Assembly (NCBI RefSeq): GCF_030680185.1
Contig: NZ_JAUXVZ010000053.1
Span: 124,001 to 188,000 of the forward strand
From: Phenylobacterium sp.
Lineage (GTDB): Bacteria > Pseudomonadota > Alphaproteobacteria > Caulobacterales > Caulobacteraceae
DNA: 64,000 nucleotides
Reading direction: 5' to 3'
The first letter of the stretch is position 1. Each line of letters starts with the position of its first letter. A program made the position numbers and the translations under genes. Shown here piece after piece: positions 51,977-60,065 of this stretch. Under the pieces are notes generated by a model. The model had not been told where the DNA came from and did no database searches. It worked only from the letters and a program-made list of their open reading frames with translations.

Positions 51977-53004
51977 AGGCGTCCCATCACATGCAGGGCG
52001 GCGCGGTCCTGGGCGTTGATCAGGGCCCAGGCCGGATAGACCAGGATCGGGTCGCGGTTGGCGCCGTCCATCCAGGCCCGGGCGCTGGAGACCCAGATGG
52101 CCTGGCCCTTCACGCAGGCGAACAGCTCCCACCACTTCAGCGCGGCAGGATCGACGCGCAGGCCGCTGGCCCTTTCCCAGGCGACGATGGCGCTCTCGCG
52201 CGGCAGCAGCCCGCCGGGCATGCCCTGACCGAAATACCAGACCGGATTGAAGCTCCAGCCCAGGTCCTCCAGCGGATCGCCCAGGTGGCACATCTCCCAG
52301 TCCAGCACCCCGTGGACGCCGCCCTGGTCGTCATAGAGGAAGTTGCCGGTGCGATAGTCGCCGTGCACCACGCCGACCTTCTGGGCCGGCGGCGGCGGAT
52401 TGGCCCGCAGGTGGCGGATAGCCGCGCGGATGATCGGCAGGGGCTCGCTCTCGTCGGCGTCGAGCACCCCTTCCCAATGATCCAGTTCGCGCCGCCAGCA
52501 GTCCTCGGCGGCGACCGCAGGCAGGGTGTCGCTCAACTGAACCGCCGCCGCGTCGGCCGCGGCGATCTGGCCGAGGATTTCCCATTTCCGGGCGCCCAGG
52601 ACCGCATGGGTCTCCAGATAGGGCGACGCCCACAGGGCGCCGGGTCCCGCCTGGAATCCGGCGATCTCCTCGGCCACGAAGAACGGGCTGCCCAGCGCGT
52701 CGCTTCCCTCCTCCAGCCACAGCATCTCGGGCACCGGCACGCCCGTGCCGTGAAACGCCCGATAGGCCTCGAACTCCACGCGGCGTTCGGTGTCGATCAG
52801 ACTGTCGGCCGGGTCCCGGCGCAGGATCAGCCCGCGACGACGCGGCGCGCCGTCCGCCTCGGTCCACGACAGGGTGAAGCGATAGGTCTGGCGCGAGGCG
52901 CCGCCGGTGATGCGGGCGACCTCGGTAATCGCCACGTCACGGGCCTGCGGCATCTGGCCGGCGATATAGCCGGCCAGCCGCGTGGTCAGTTCAGCCTCCT
53001 CCAT
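51973..53004 (-). CDS. ACAD10-like aminoglycoside-phosphotransferase-fold kinase
   Basis: A 343-residue phosphotransferase-family kinase (APH fold). Catalytic loop HGDYRTGN (His214 to Asn221) and the metal-binding DWE (Asp235) are intact, as are the ITGGASRQTYRF glycine loop and Lys/Arg-rich LRRDP strand. In bacterial lipid clusters this type is the ACAD10-N-terminal-like kinase, which in mammals phosphorylates 4-hydroxyacyl-CoAs; antibiotic resistance is unlikely from context. Starts two bases after the P450 stop. Confidence 0.85.
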   Translation of the reverse strand: MEEAELTTRLAGYIAGQMPQARDVAITEVARITGGASRQTYRFTLSWTEADGAPRRRGLILRRDPADSLIDTERRVEFEAYRAFHGTGVPVPEMLWLEEGSDALGSPFFVAEEIAGFQAGPGALWASPYLETHAVLGARKWEILGQIAAADAAAVQLSDTLPAVAAEDCWRRELDHWEGVLDADESEPLPIIRAAIRHLRANPPPPAQKVGVVHGDYRTGNFLYDDQGGVHGVLDWEMCHLGDPLEDLGWSFNPVWYFGQGMPGGLLPRESAIVAWERASGLRVDPAALKWWELFACVKGQAIWVSSARAWMDGANRDPILVYPAWALINAQDRAALHVMGRL

Positions 53005-53006
53005 GG

Positions 53007-54281
53007 CTAGTGCATGCGGAAGCGGATGGGCAGGGTCTTGGGTCCGTTGACGAAGATGGCCTGGGACATCTTCGGTTCGCCGGCCAGCTCCAGGGACTCG
53101 AGCCGGGGAATCAGCTCCTCCCAGAGGATGCGCATCTCCATCTTGGCCAGGTGCTGGCCCAGGCACAGGTGCGCCCCATAGCCGAAGGCCAGGTGGCGGT
53201 TGGGCTTGCGATCGACGCGGAAGGCCTGGGGATCGTCGAACACCGCCTCGTCCCGGTTGCCCGAGGCGTAGCAGAGCATCAGCCAGTCCTGGGCCGCCAG
53301 GTCGCGGCCGGCCATGTGGGTCGGCTCGGCGACGGTGCGCATGAAGGTCTTCACCGGGGTCGTCCAGCGGATGGATTCGTCCACCAGGCCGGCGATCAGC
53401 GAGGGATCGGCCTTGAGTTTGGCCAGTTCGGCCGGGTTCTCGGCCAGGCCCCAGATGGCCCCGCCGGTGGAGGACGAGGTGGTGTCATGGCCGGCCGTGG
53501 CGACGATGATGTAGTAGCTCATCGCCTCGAATTCCGAGATCGGCTGGCCGTCGATCATGCTGTTGGCGATGACGCTGGAGAGGTCGTCGGTGGGGTTGGC
53601 GCGGCGGTCGGCCGATAGCTTGCGGAAATATTCGAAGAAGTCGGTGATGACGCCGGGCGTCAGCTTCTTGCCGGGATCGACGTCCTCCTTGCGGGCCAGT
53701 TCCGGGTCGGCGGCGCCGAACAGTTCCTGGGTCAGCATCAGCATCCGCGGCTCGTCCTCCCGCGGCACGCCCATGATCTCCATCACCACACGCAACGGAT
53801 AATGCAGGGCCACTTCGCGGACGAAGTCGCACTGTCCGCCGGTGGCGGCCATCTGGTCGACGGCGGCCCTGGCGACGCCGCGGATGCGATCCTCCATGGC
53901 CCGCAGGTTCTGCGGCATGAACCACGCCTGGGTCAGCGCCCGGTACTTGTGGTGGTCAGGGGCGTCCATGTGGATCAGGGTGCGCAGCAGGTGCGGGCTG
54001 CCCCCGGTCATCTCGCGGATCTTGGCGTCGGTCTCCTGGTTGACGATGGTGGGCGACTTGTCACCGTTCAGGAACAGGGCGTTCTGGCGGCTGATCTCCA
54101 GGATGTCCGCATGCCGGGTCGCCACCCAGAAGGGCTCGAAACCCTTGGGCTCAGCGCGCCCGAAGGCGTTGTTGGCCCTCAGCCAGGCATAGGTTTCGTG
54201 AATACGCCCGTCCGCATAGGCCGCGGGATCGACGAGAATTTGCGCATGTTCGTCTGGTATGCGCGTCGCTGTTTCAGTCAT
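53007..54281 (-). CDS. Cytochrome P450
   Basis: A 424-residue bacterial cytochrome P450. The I-helix oxygen site is TAGHDTTSSS, the K-helix ExxR is ESIR, and the haem ligand is Cys373 in FGYGAHLCLGQHLAKME. The N-terminus lacks a membrane anchor, as in soluble class I enzymes fed by ferredoxin; no ferredoxin gene is beside it. The neighbouring CoA-type genes suggest a terpenoid, steroid or fatty substrate. First gene of a three-gene unit with the phosphotransferase and the helical protein. A possible operator with two direct repeats lies upstream. Confidence 0.93.
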   Translation of the reverse strand: MTETATRIPDEHAQILVDPAAYADGRIHETYAWLRANNAFGRAEPKGFEPFWVATRHADILEISRQNALFLNGDKSPTIVNQETDAKIREMTGGSPHLLRTLIHMDAPDHHKYRALTQAWFMPQNLRAMEDRIRGVARAAVDQMAATGGQCDFVREVALHYPLRVVMEIMGVPREDEPRMLMLTQELFGAADPELARKEDVDPGKKLTPGVITDFFEYFRKLSADRRANPTDDLSSVIANSMIDGQPISEFEAMSYYIIVATAGHDTTSSSTGGAIWGLAENPAELAKLKADPSLIAGLVDESIRWTTPVKTFMRTVAEPTHMAGRDLAAQDWLMLCYASGNRDEAVFDDPQAFRVDRKPNRHLAFGYGAHLCLGQHLAKMEMRILWEELIPRLESLELAGEPKMSQAIFVNGPKTLPIRFRMH

Positions 54282-54297
54282 GATCGCCCTGGACGGT

Positions 54298-54321
54298 ATG
54301 CTTACGCGACGGAATGCTTAC
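54298..54321. promoter_or_regulatory. Direct repeats in the P450 / AttH-like divergent promoter
   Basis: ATGCTTAC appears twice (54298-54305 and 54314-54321), 16 bases apart, and the block is edged by GGTA and TACC. It lies in the AT-rich 188-base gap between the divergent P450 and AttH-like genes, a candidate site for one regulator of both. No regulator gene is adjacent. Confidence 0.4.
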
Positions 54322-54469
54322 CTAGCGGCAGCAATTTCATTCCCCGACGTCAGCAGCCCGACACCTCCCTTGCTTTGTTCTATTTGGACAATTGATACTG
54401 CGAGCCTGAGCGCCGTCGCAATACCGACAATCAAATGGACGTAAGAAAGAGCGCCAGGAGGAGGACGCC

Positions 54470-55552
54470 ATGCTGACCAAGGCCGACGATTTTCCCATCC
54501 ATCAGACGGCCGAGCCGGTCGCCTATGCGGGGACCGACCGCAACTTCTACGACCGCTACTTTTTCAACGGCTACAGCCCCGATGGAGGGACGTATTTCGC
54601 CGTCGCCTTCGGCGTCTATCCGCACCTGAACATCGCCGACGCCCATTTCAGCGTCATCCGCGACGGGACGCAGCACTGCCTGCACGCCTCGCGGGTCCTG
54701 CATTCCGAGCGGCTGGACCTCAGCGTGGGTCCGATCTCGATCGAGGTGATCGAGCCGCTGCAGACGCTGAAGGTGACGGTGAAGGACGGCGAGGGCCTGG
54801 CGGCCGAGATCACCTTCACCGGCCGGGCCTTTCCCATCGAGGAGCCGCGGTTTACCCGCCGCAACGGGCCGCGGGCCTTCATAGACTATACCCGCATGAC
54901 CCAGAACGTACGCTGCGAGGGCTGGATCGAGGTGGACGGCGAGCGGCGCGACCTTCCGGCCGGCACGGTCGGCTCCCGCGACCGCTCCTGGGGGGTGCGG
55001 CCGGTGGGCGCGCCAGATCCGCAGCCGCCGGTCCCCATGACCATGACCGGCTTCTTCTGGCAGTGGACCCCGCTGAACTTCGCCGACCGCAGCATCTTCT
55101 TCCACGTCAACGCCGATCCGGACGGCGCGGCCTGGAACACCCGCGCGGTGGTCCTGCTGGACGGCGCAGCCCAAGGCGGCGGCCAGCACACCGAGGCCGC
55201 CTGCATGACCGGCGTCGAACTGATCCCCGGCACCCGCCACGCCAAGGGCGGGGTGCTGGAGATTCCCATCGACGGGGGCGTAGCCAAGGTGAGCTTCGAG
55301 CCCTTCCTCACCTTCCTCATGCGCGGCATCGGTTATTCCGGCGCCTGGCGACACGGGGCCTATAAGGGCGAACTGGTGGTCGAGCGCGAGGATATCGACC
55401 TGGCGGCCGCCGACATGGGCGCGCCCGAGCACGTCCACATCCAGGCCCTGTCGCGGGTGCGGCTGACCTGGCCGGGCGAGGCCGAACAGAGCGGCCTGGG
55501 GGTCTTCGAACAGCTCATCGCCGGCCCCTATCGCCCCTATGGCCTGGGATGA
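54470..55552 (+). CDS. AttH/CrtC-like lipocalin-type protein
   Basis: A 360-residue beta-rich protein with the SRDRSWGVR segment (about residue 168-176) that marks the AttH/CrtC lipocalin-like group, plus repeated strands such as YFAVAFGVYPHLN and GFFWQW. CrtC hydrates carotenoids; AttH-like proteins of catabolic clusters have no proven role. No signal peptide is seen. Divergent from the P450 gene with a probable shared regulatory region. An AGGAGGACG ribosome site precedes the ATG. Confidence 0.6.
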   Translation: MLTKADDFPIHQTAEPVAYAGTDRNFYDRYFFNGYSPDGGTYFAVAFGVYPHLNIADAHFSVIRDGTQHCLHASRVLHSERLDLSVGPISIEVIEPLQTLKVTVKDGEGLAAEITFTGRAFPIEEPRFTRRNGPRAFIDYTRMTQNVRCEGWIEVDGERRDLPAGTVGSRDRSWGVRPVGAPDPQPPVPMTMTGFFWQWTPLNFADRSIFFHVNADPDGAAWNTRAVVLLDGAAQGGGQHTEAACMTGVELIPGTRHAKGGVLEIPIDGGVAKVSFEPFLTFLMRGIGYSGAWRHGAYKGELVVEREDIDLAAADMGAPEHVHIQALSRVRLTWPGEAEQSGLGVFEQLIAGPYRPYGLG

Positions 55553-55614
55553 GTCCTTGCCAACGGGGGCTCTTGCTGGTCGGGTCGACGGCGAGCCCCT
55601 GAGGACCCTGCGCC

Positions 55615-56604
55615 ATGCGACGGATGCTGTCCCTGATGTTCGGCGCCACGCCGGCGCCCCGGCCGGCGGGTCAGCCCCCTGATCCGCCGTCGGGTCGGTC
55701 CTCGCCCCCTCCGGCGTCGGGGCCGGCAAGCGAGGGGGTCGAGCGGACCTGGACCTCCACCGACGGGCTCGAACTCTCAGCCCGGGACTATGCGCCGGCC
55801 GCGGGCCCGGCCCGCCTGCCGGTCATCTGCCTGCACGGCCTGACGCGCAACAGCCGCGACTTCGACGGCGTCGCGCCCGCCATGGCCGCCGCCGGCCGCC
55901 GGGTCCTGGCCCTGGATGTGCGCGGCCGGGGTCGCTCGGCCCACGACCCCAACCCGTCCAACTACAACCCCGCCGTCTATGCCGGCGACGTGGCGGCCCT
56001 GATGACCGAGGCCGGAATCGCCAGGGGGATATTCCTGGGCACCTCCATGGGCGGCTTGATCGCCATGACGCTGGCCACCCTGCGCCCGGACCTGATCGCC
56101 GGCGCCATCCTCAACGATATCGGACCCGAGATCGCCACCGAGGGCCTGACCCGCATCGGGAGCTATGTGGGCGCCGCCGAGCCCGCCGCCTCCTGGGCCG
56201 AAGCCGCCCAGCGGTCGAGGGCCGTGAACGGCGTCGCCCTGCCGAACCTGAGCGACGCGGGCTGGATGACCTTCGCCCGCCGCACCTGGCGCGAGATCGA
56301 GCCAGGCAGGATCGTTCCCGACTACGACCCCGCCATCGCCCAGGCCTTCGCCGGCGCGCCGGCCGGATCGACCCAGTCCAGCCCCGACCTCTGGCCGCTG
56401 TTCATGGCCCTGGCGATGAACCGGCCCCTGCTGCTGATCCGCGGGGGCCAGTCCGACCTGCTGACCACCGGAACCGCTGGGCGGATGCAAGCCCTGGCCC
56501 CACAGATGCGCCGCCTGGATATCGACGGCGTCGGCCATGCCCCGACCCTGGACGAGCCGGAGGCCCGCAGCGCCATTCTCGACTTCCTGAAGACCGCCCC
56601 CTGA
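55615..56604 (+). CDS. Alpha/beta hydrolase
   Basis: A 329-residue alpha/beta-hydrolase-fold enzyme. The nucleophile elbow is GTSMGG (Ser), the oxyanion region HGLTRNSRDFD, and the catalytic His is in GVGHAPTLDEP. A Pro/Ser-rich N-terminal stretch of about 40 residues precedes the fold. Substrate unknown; ester or C-C bond hydrolysis in the neighbouring pathway is possible. Confidence 0.83.
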   Translation: MRRMLSLMFGATPAPRPAGQPPDPPSGRSSPPPASGPASEGVERTWTSTDGLELSARDYAPAAGPARLPVICLHGLTRNSRDFDGVAPAMAAAGRRVLALDVRGRGRSAHDPNPSNYNPAVYAGDVAALMTEAGIARGIFLGTSMGGLIAMTLATLRPDLIAGAILNDIGPEIATEGLTRIGSYVGAAEPAASWAEAAQRSRAVNGVALPNLSDAGWMTFARRTWREIEPGRIVPDYDPAIAQAFAGAPAGSTQSSPDLWPLFMALAMNRPLLLIRGGQSDLLTTGTAGRMQALAPQMRRLDIDGVGHAPTLDEPEARSAILDFLKTAP

Positions 56605-56625
56605 AGAGCACCTCTTGAGGGCATC

Positions 56626-56649
56626 GCCTGACGGCTCCGGCGATCAGGC
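56626..56649 (+). terminator. Hairpin after the hydrolase gene
   Basis: GCCTGA (56626-56631) and TCAGGC (56644-56649) form a stem after the hydrolase stop and are followed by TTGCCTTA. Stem is short, so the call is weak. Confidence 0.35.
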
Positions 56650-56746
56650 TTGCCTTATGCGGCGCGCAATTGGCACTATCGGCGGATTGCACCGAAGGGG
56701 GCCGCGGATTTTTCAACGCCGGCCCAATTTTTGAGAGATTGAGACT

Positions 56747-57721
56747 TTGACGATTTTGGCTCAGGCGGCGAACGCCTCGCCGTCGATGGATTCGGATTCA
56801 TTCGCCTCGGTCGACGCCCTCGTGGAGGGCCTGGCCAGCGTCGGCTATATCGCCTCGCGCCGGATCGCCACGGCGCTCTACATGTCGGTCCACCTGCAGA
56901 AGCCGATCCTGGTGGAAGGGGTCGCCGGCGTCGGCAAGACCGAGCTGGCGCTGTCGACCGCCACCCTGCTCGGCCTGCCGCTGATCCGCATGCAGTGCTA
57001 TGAGGGCCTGGACGAGTCCAAGGCCCTGTACGAGTGGAAGTACGGCAAGCAGCTCCTCTACACCCAGATCCTCAAGGACCGCATGGGCGCCGAACTGGCC
57101 GACGCGGCCGGCATGGACGAGGCCATGGAGCGCCTGCACGGCATGGGCGACATGTTCTTCTCCGAGCCCTTCCTGGAGCCCCGGCCCCTGATGAAGGCTC
57201 TGCGAGAGGATGACGGCTGCGTGCTGCTGATCGACGAGATCGACAAGTCCGACGAGGCGTTCGAGGCCTTCCTGCTGGAAGTGCTGTCGGCCTACCAGGC
57301 CTCGGTGCCCGAGCTCGGCGTGATCAAGGCCAAGACCCCGCCCATCGTCTTCCTGACCTCGAACAATGTCCGCGACCTGGGCGACGCGCTCAAGCGCCGC
57401 TGCCTGCACCTGCACATCCCCCTGCCCGAGGCGAGCCTGGAGCGGCGGATCGTCGCCAGCCGGGTGCCGAACATCGAGGAACGCCTGACCCACCAGCTGG
57501 TCGGCTTCGTGCACGCCCTGCGCGAGATGGACCTGCGCAAGTCGCCCTCGATCTCCGAGACCGTCGACTGGGCCCGGGCGCTGATCCTGATGCATGCCGA
57601 CAGCCTGGACGCGGCCATGGTGCGCGACACTCTGAACGTGATCCTGAAGTATGAGCAGGACATCCAGATGGTCGAGCCGCAGGTCAGCGAACTGCTGCGG
57701 ACGGCCCAGACGACTCCTTAA
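56747..57721 (+). CDS. MoxR-family AAA+ ATPase
   Basis: A 324-residue AAA+ ATPase of the MoxR type. Walker A is VEGVAGVGKTE, Walker B LLIDEIDKSD, sensor 1 FLTSNNVRDLGDALKRRC with the arginine finger. MoxR proteins act with VWA proteins in assembling or maturing enzyme complexes. The first codon is TTG at 56747 with a weak site; an ATG at 56786 would shorten it by 13 residues. The VWA partner follows after nine bases. Confidence 0.88.
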   Translation: MTILAQAANASPSMDSDSFASVDALVEGLASVGYIASRRIATALYMSVHLQKPILVEGVAGVGKTELALSTATLLGLPLIRMQCYEGLDESKALYEWKYGKQLLYTQILKDRMGAELADAAGMDEAMERLHGMGDMFFSEPFLEPRPLMKALREDDGCVLLIDEIDKSDEAFEAFLLEVLSAYQASVPELGVIKAKTPPIVFLTSNNVRDLGDALKRRCLHLHIPLPEASLERRIVASRVPNIEERLTHQLVGFVHALREMDLRKSPSISETVDWARALILMHADSLDAAMVRDTLNVILKYEQDIQMVEPQVSELLRTAQTTP

Positions 57722-57730
57722 GGCGCCGCC

Positions 57731-59113
57731 ATGCAGCACCAGATGGAGGACTTCATCCGCGCCCTGCGGGCCGCCGATGTGCGGGTCTCGCCGGTGGAGT
57801 CCATCGACGCCCACGAGGCCGTGGCCCGCATCGGCTATGCCGACCGCGAGCTGCTGAAGGACGCCCTGTGCGCCACCCTGGCCAAGAGCGAGGACGAGGT
57901 GCGCCGGTTCGACCGGGCCTTCGACGCCTTCTTCGCCCGGGACCCGTTCGACTTCGCCACGCCGCCCCCGCCGCCGGAAGGCGGTGAGGCCGCGCCGCCT
58001 GAGGCGAAGCTGGAGGATGTGTCCGAAGAGGCCGCCGGCTCCGAGCTGGCCCAGATCATCCTGGCCGGCGATTCGACCGCGCTCACCCAGGCCATGGAGC
58101 GCGCCGCCCAGGCCGCCCAGGTCTCGGAGATCCGTCTGTCGACCCAGAAGAGCCGGCTGACCCGGCGACTGCTGGACGAGATGGGCGTAGCCGAGATCGA
58201 GAAGATCATCAGCCAGGCCCGCAGGCTCGAAGGCGAAGGCGGCGCCGCCCTGGCCGACCGGCTGGAGGCCGGCCGCAAGGCCGTGGCGGCCGAGGCCCAG
58301 CGCTATGTCCAGCGCCAGCACGATCTCTATGCCGCCGAGAGCGGCCGCCAGCTGCGCGAGGAGCTTCTGGCCCGCAAGGCGTTGAACGCCGAGGGCGGCA
58401 TCGATCCGGTCGATCTGCAGGTGATGCAGGCCCTGGTGCGCAAGATGGCCAAGCGCCTGGCCGACCGATACTCCCGCCGCCGCAACCGGGCCCGCAAGGG
58501 GCACCTGGATGTCCGCCGGACGCTGCGCCAGTCGATGGCCTATGGCGGCGTGCCGTTCAACGTCGTCTGGAAGACCGAGCGGGTCGACAAGCCCAAGATC
58601 ATCGCCATCTGCGACGTCTCCAAGTCGGTGGCCGCGGCCGCCCAGTTCCTGCTGACCTTCCTCTACAGCCTCAATGAGGTGGTCGACCGGATGGACGCCT
58701 ACGCCTTTTCCGGCCGCATGATCCCGGTGAACCAGATCCTGGACGAGCACGGGGTGGACAAGGCGATCCTAGAGGTCCTGAAGCTGATCGGCTTCCAGCA
58801 GACCGACTATGGCCGCGCCCTGCAGGATTTCGCCGAGAACCATCTCGACAAGCTCGACCGCCACACCACGGTGATCTTCCTAGGCGACGCCCGGTCCAAC
58901 TATGCCGATCCGCGCCTGGACATCATGCGCACCATCCACGAGCGGTCGCGCTCGGTGATCTGGCTGAACCCGGAGCCCGAGAGCTACTGGAATCAGGGCG
59001 ACAGCGTGATGAACCGCTACCTGCCCTTCTGCCACCTGGCCAAGACCTGCAACACGCTCGACCAGCTCGAACGCATCATCGAAGACGTCCTGCGCCAGTA
59101 CGTCCCGCACTGA
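57731..59113 (+). CDS. VWA-domain (CoxE-like) protein
   Basis: A 460-residue protein with a helical, charged N-terminal half, a Pro-rich break (TPPPPPEGG), an Arg-rich stretch (RYSRRRNRARKGHLDVRRTL) and a C-terminal von Willebrand A domain with a DxSxS metal site (ICDVSKSV) and later FLGDAR. CoxE-like proteins work with MoxR ATPases (CoxD) in maturing the molybdenum CO dehydrogenase; a two-subunit molybdenum hydroxylase lies about 1 kb downstream, so a similar role is possible but unproven. Confidence 0.87.
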   Translation: MQHQMEDFIRALRAADVRVSPVESIDAHEAVARIGYADRELLKDALCATLAKSEDEVRRFDRAFDAFFARDPFDFATPPPPPEGGEAAPPEAKLEDVSEEAAGSELAQIILAGDSTALTQAMERAAQAAQVSEIRLSTQKSRLTRRLLDEMGVAEIEKIISQARRLEGEGGAALADRLEAGRKAVAAEAQRYVQRQHDLYAAESGRQLREELLARKALNAEGGIDPVDLQVMQALVRKMAKRLADRYSRRRNRARKGHLDVRRTLRQSMAYGGVPFNVVWKTERVDKPKIIAICDVSKSVAAAAQFLLTFLYSLNEVVDRMDAYAFSGRMIPVNQILDEHGVDKAILEVLKLIGFQQTDYGRALQDFAENHLDKLDRHTTVIFLGDARSNYADPRLDIMRTIHERSRSVIWLNPEPESYWNQGDSVMNRYLPFCHLAKTCNTLDQLERIIEDVLRQYVPH

Positions 59114-59256
59114 GGGGGCGGTCAGGTGCGGCGTGGGCAGGTGAGCGATTGAGATTCGGCTGTCGGTCAACCAGCCGGGTAGGTACGCATCAGGCGCTAC
59201 GATTTCTCACTGGCCAAGCCCCGCCGCCTAAGAAGCGCATGTGTTAAGCGACTGAG

Positions 59257-59997
59257 TCATTCCCCCCATCCGCCGACGCGGGTAATTGCCTCCTCAAGCT
59301 GCATCAGCAGCGGGCGGCGGTAGGCAATGGTCTTATCCTGCGGCCTAATAAGAGCCACGAGGTCGGCGCGGCTCACTCGGACTTTGTTTATCCCACGGAT
59401 GAAGTCGTTGCGCCAAAGCCACGCCAGAAGATCCGCCGACTGTAGGGGGACTATCTTTGTCTTCTCGACGAAGGTGTGACTCCCGTACGCGAAGCGCCGA
59501 CGTGCTTCTGCGTCCTGGAACACCTCGTGCATAATCCGGTTTGCTTCACGTTGATCTCGGTGGCCTGCCTCGAAGAAGTAGGCGATCTCACCTCGGAAAT
59601 TGGTACGCTTCCGCCAGTCGCTAACTGCAGCAAGGCAGCCCCGCAGGCAGAATGAGTATGCCCCGCCGATGCTTGGCTTCGGGGTGATAATCTCGTTGTA
59701 CTCTCGCTCATCTACGGTGACCGAAAAGCCGAACACCGCGCAGTCATGGATCGTGGCAATCAACTGCTTCTCGATCGCGATGCGCTTCGGCTTGTCCATG
59801 TGGTCAAACGGGTGATTGCCGGGCGCGAAGTCCACCATGTGGAAGAAGGGAATTTTCTCCCGCTTCAGGACTTTCCCCCACTCCCTTGTGAAGCGGTTTG
59901 CTCCTGCTTTCAGGAAGAGATATCCGGCCACGCACATGACAGGTGACCCGTCGTGGGTCCCGCTCTCATCAATGTAGACCTCTGCAAACGCCGCCAC
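59257..59997 (-). CDS. DUF3800 protein, lower-GC insert
   Basis: A 246-residue DUF3800 protein; the family starts with a strand and YIDESG (here EVYIDESGTHDG, Asp and Glu invariant) and has a predicted RNase-H-like metal fold. Function unknown, found often in mobile and defence contexts. Codon use is clearly more AT-rich than its neighbours, suggesting transfer. GTG start with GGGG upstream. It sits alone between two minus- and plus-strand units, with an 8-base GCCGCCTA word at 59223 and again at 60061. Confidence 0.8.
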   Translation of the reverse strand: MAAFAEVYIDESGTHDGSPVMCVAGYLFLKAGANRFTREWGKVLKREKIPFFHMVDFAPGNHPFDHMDKPKRIAIEKQLIATIHDCAVFGFSVTVDEREYNEIITPKPSIGGAYSFCLRGCLAAVSDWRKRTNFRGEIAYFFEAGHRDQREANRIMHEVFQDAEARRRFAYGSHTFVEKTKIVPLQSADLLAWLWRNDFIRGINKVRVSRADLVALIRPQDKTIAYRRPLLMQLEEAITRVGGWGE

Positions 59998-60065
59998 AGC
60001 ACCCCGCCCGGAGACACGACAAAAGGAGAATGCGCAGCGATTGGCTGTCAGATCAGATAAGCCGC

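Noticed and set aside
51973..53004. Aminoglycoside resistance gene
   Set aside because: The fold is APH-like, but neighbours (P450, thiolase, helical partner) and the ACAD10-like pattern point to acyl-CoA metabolism.
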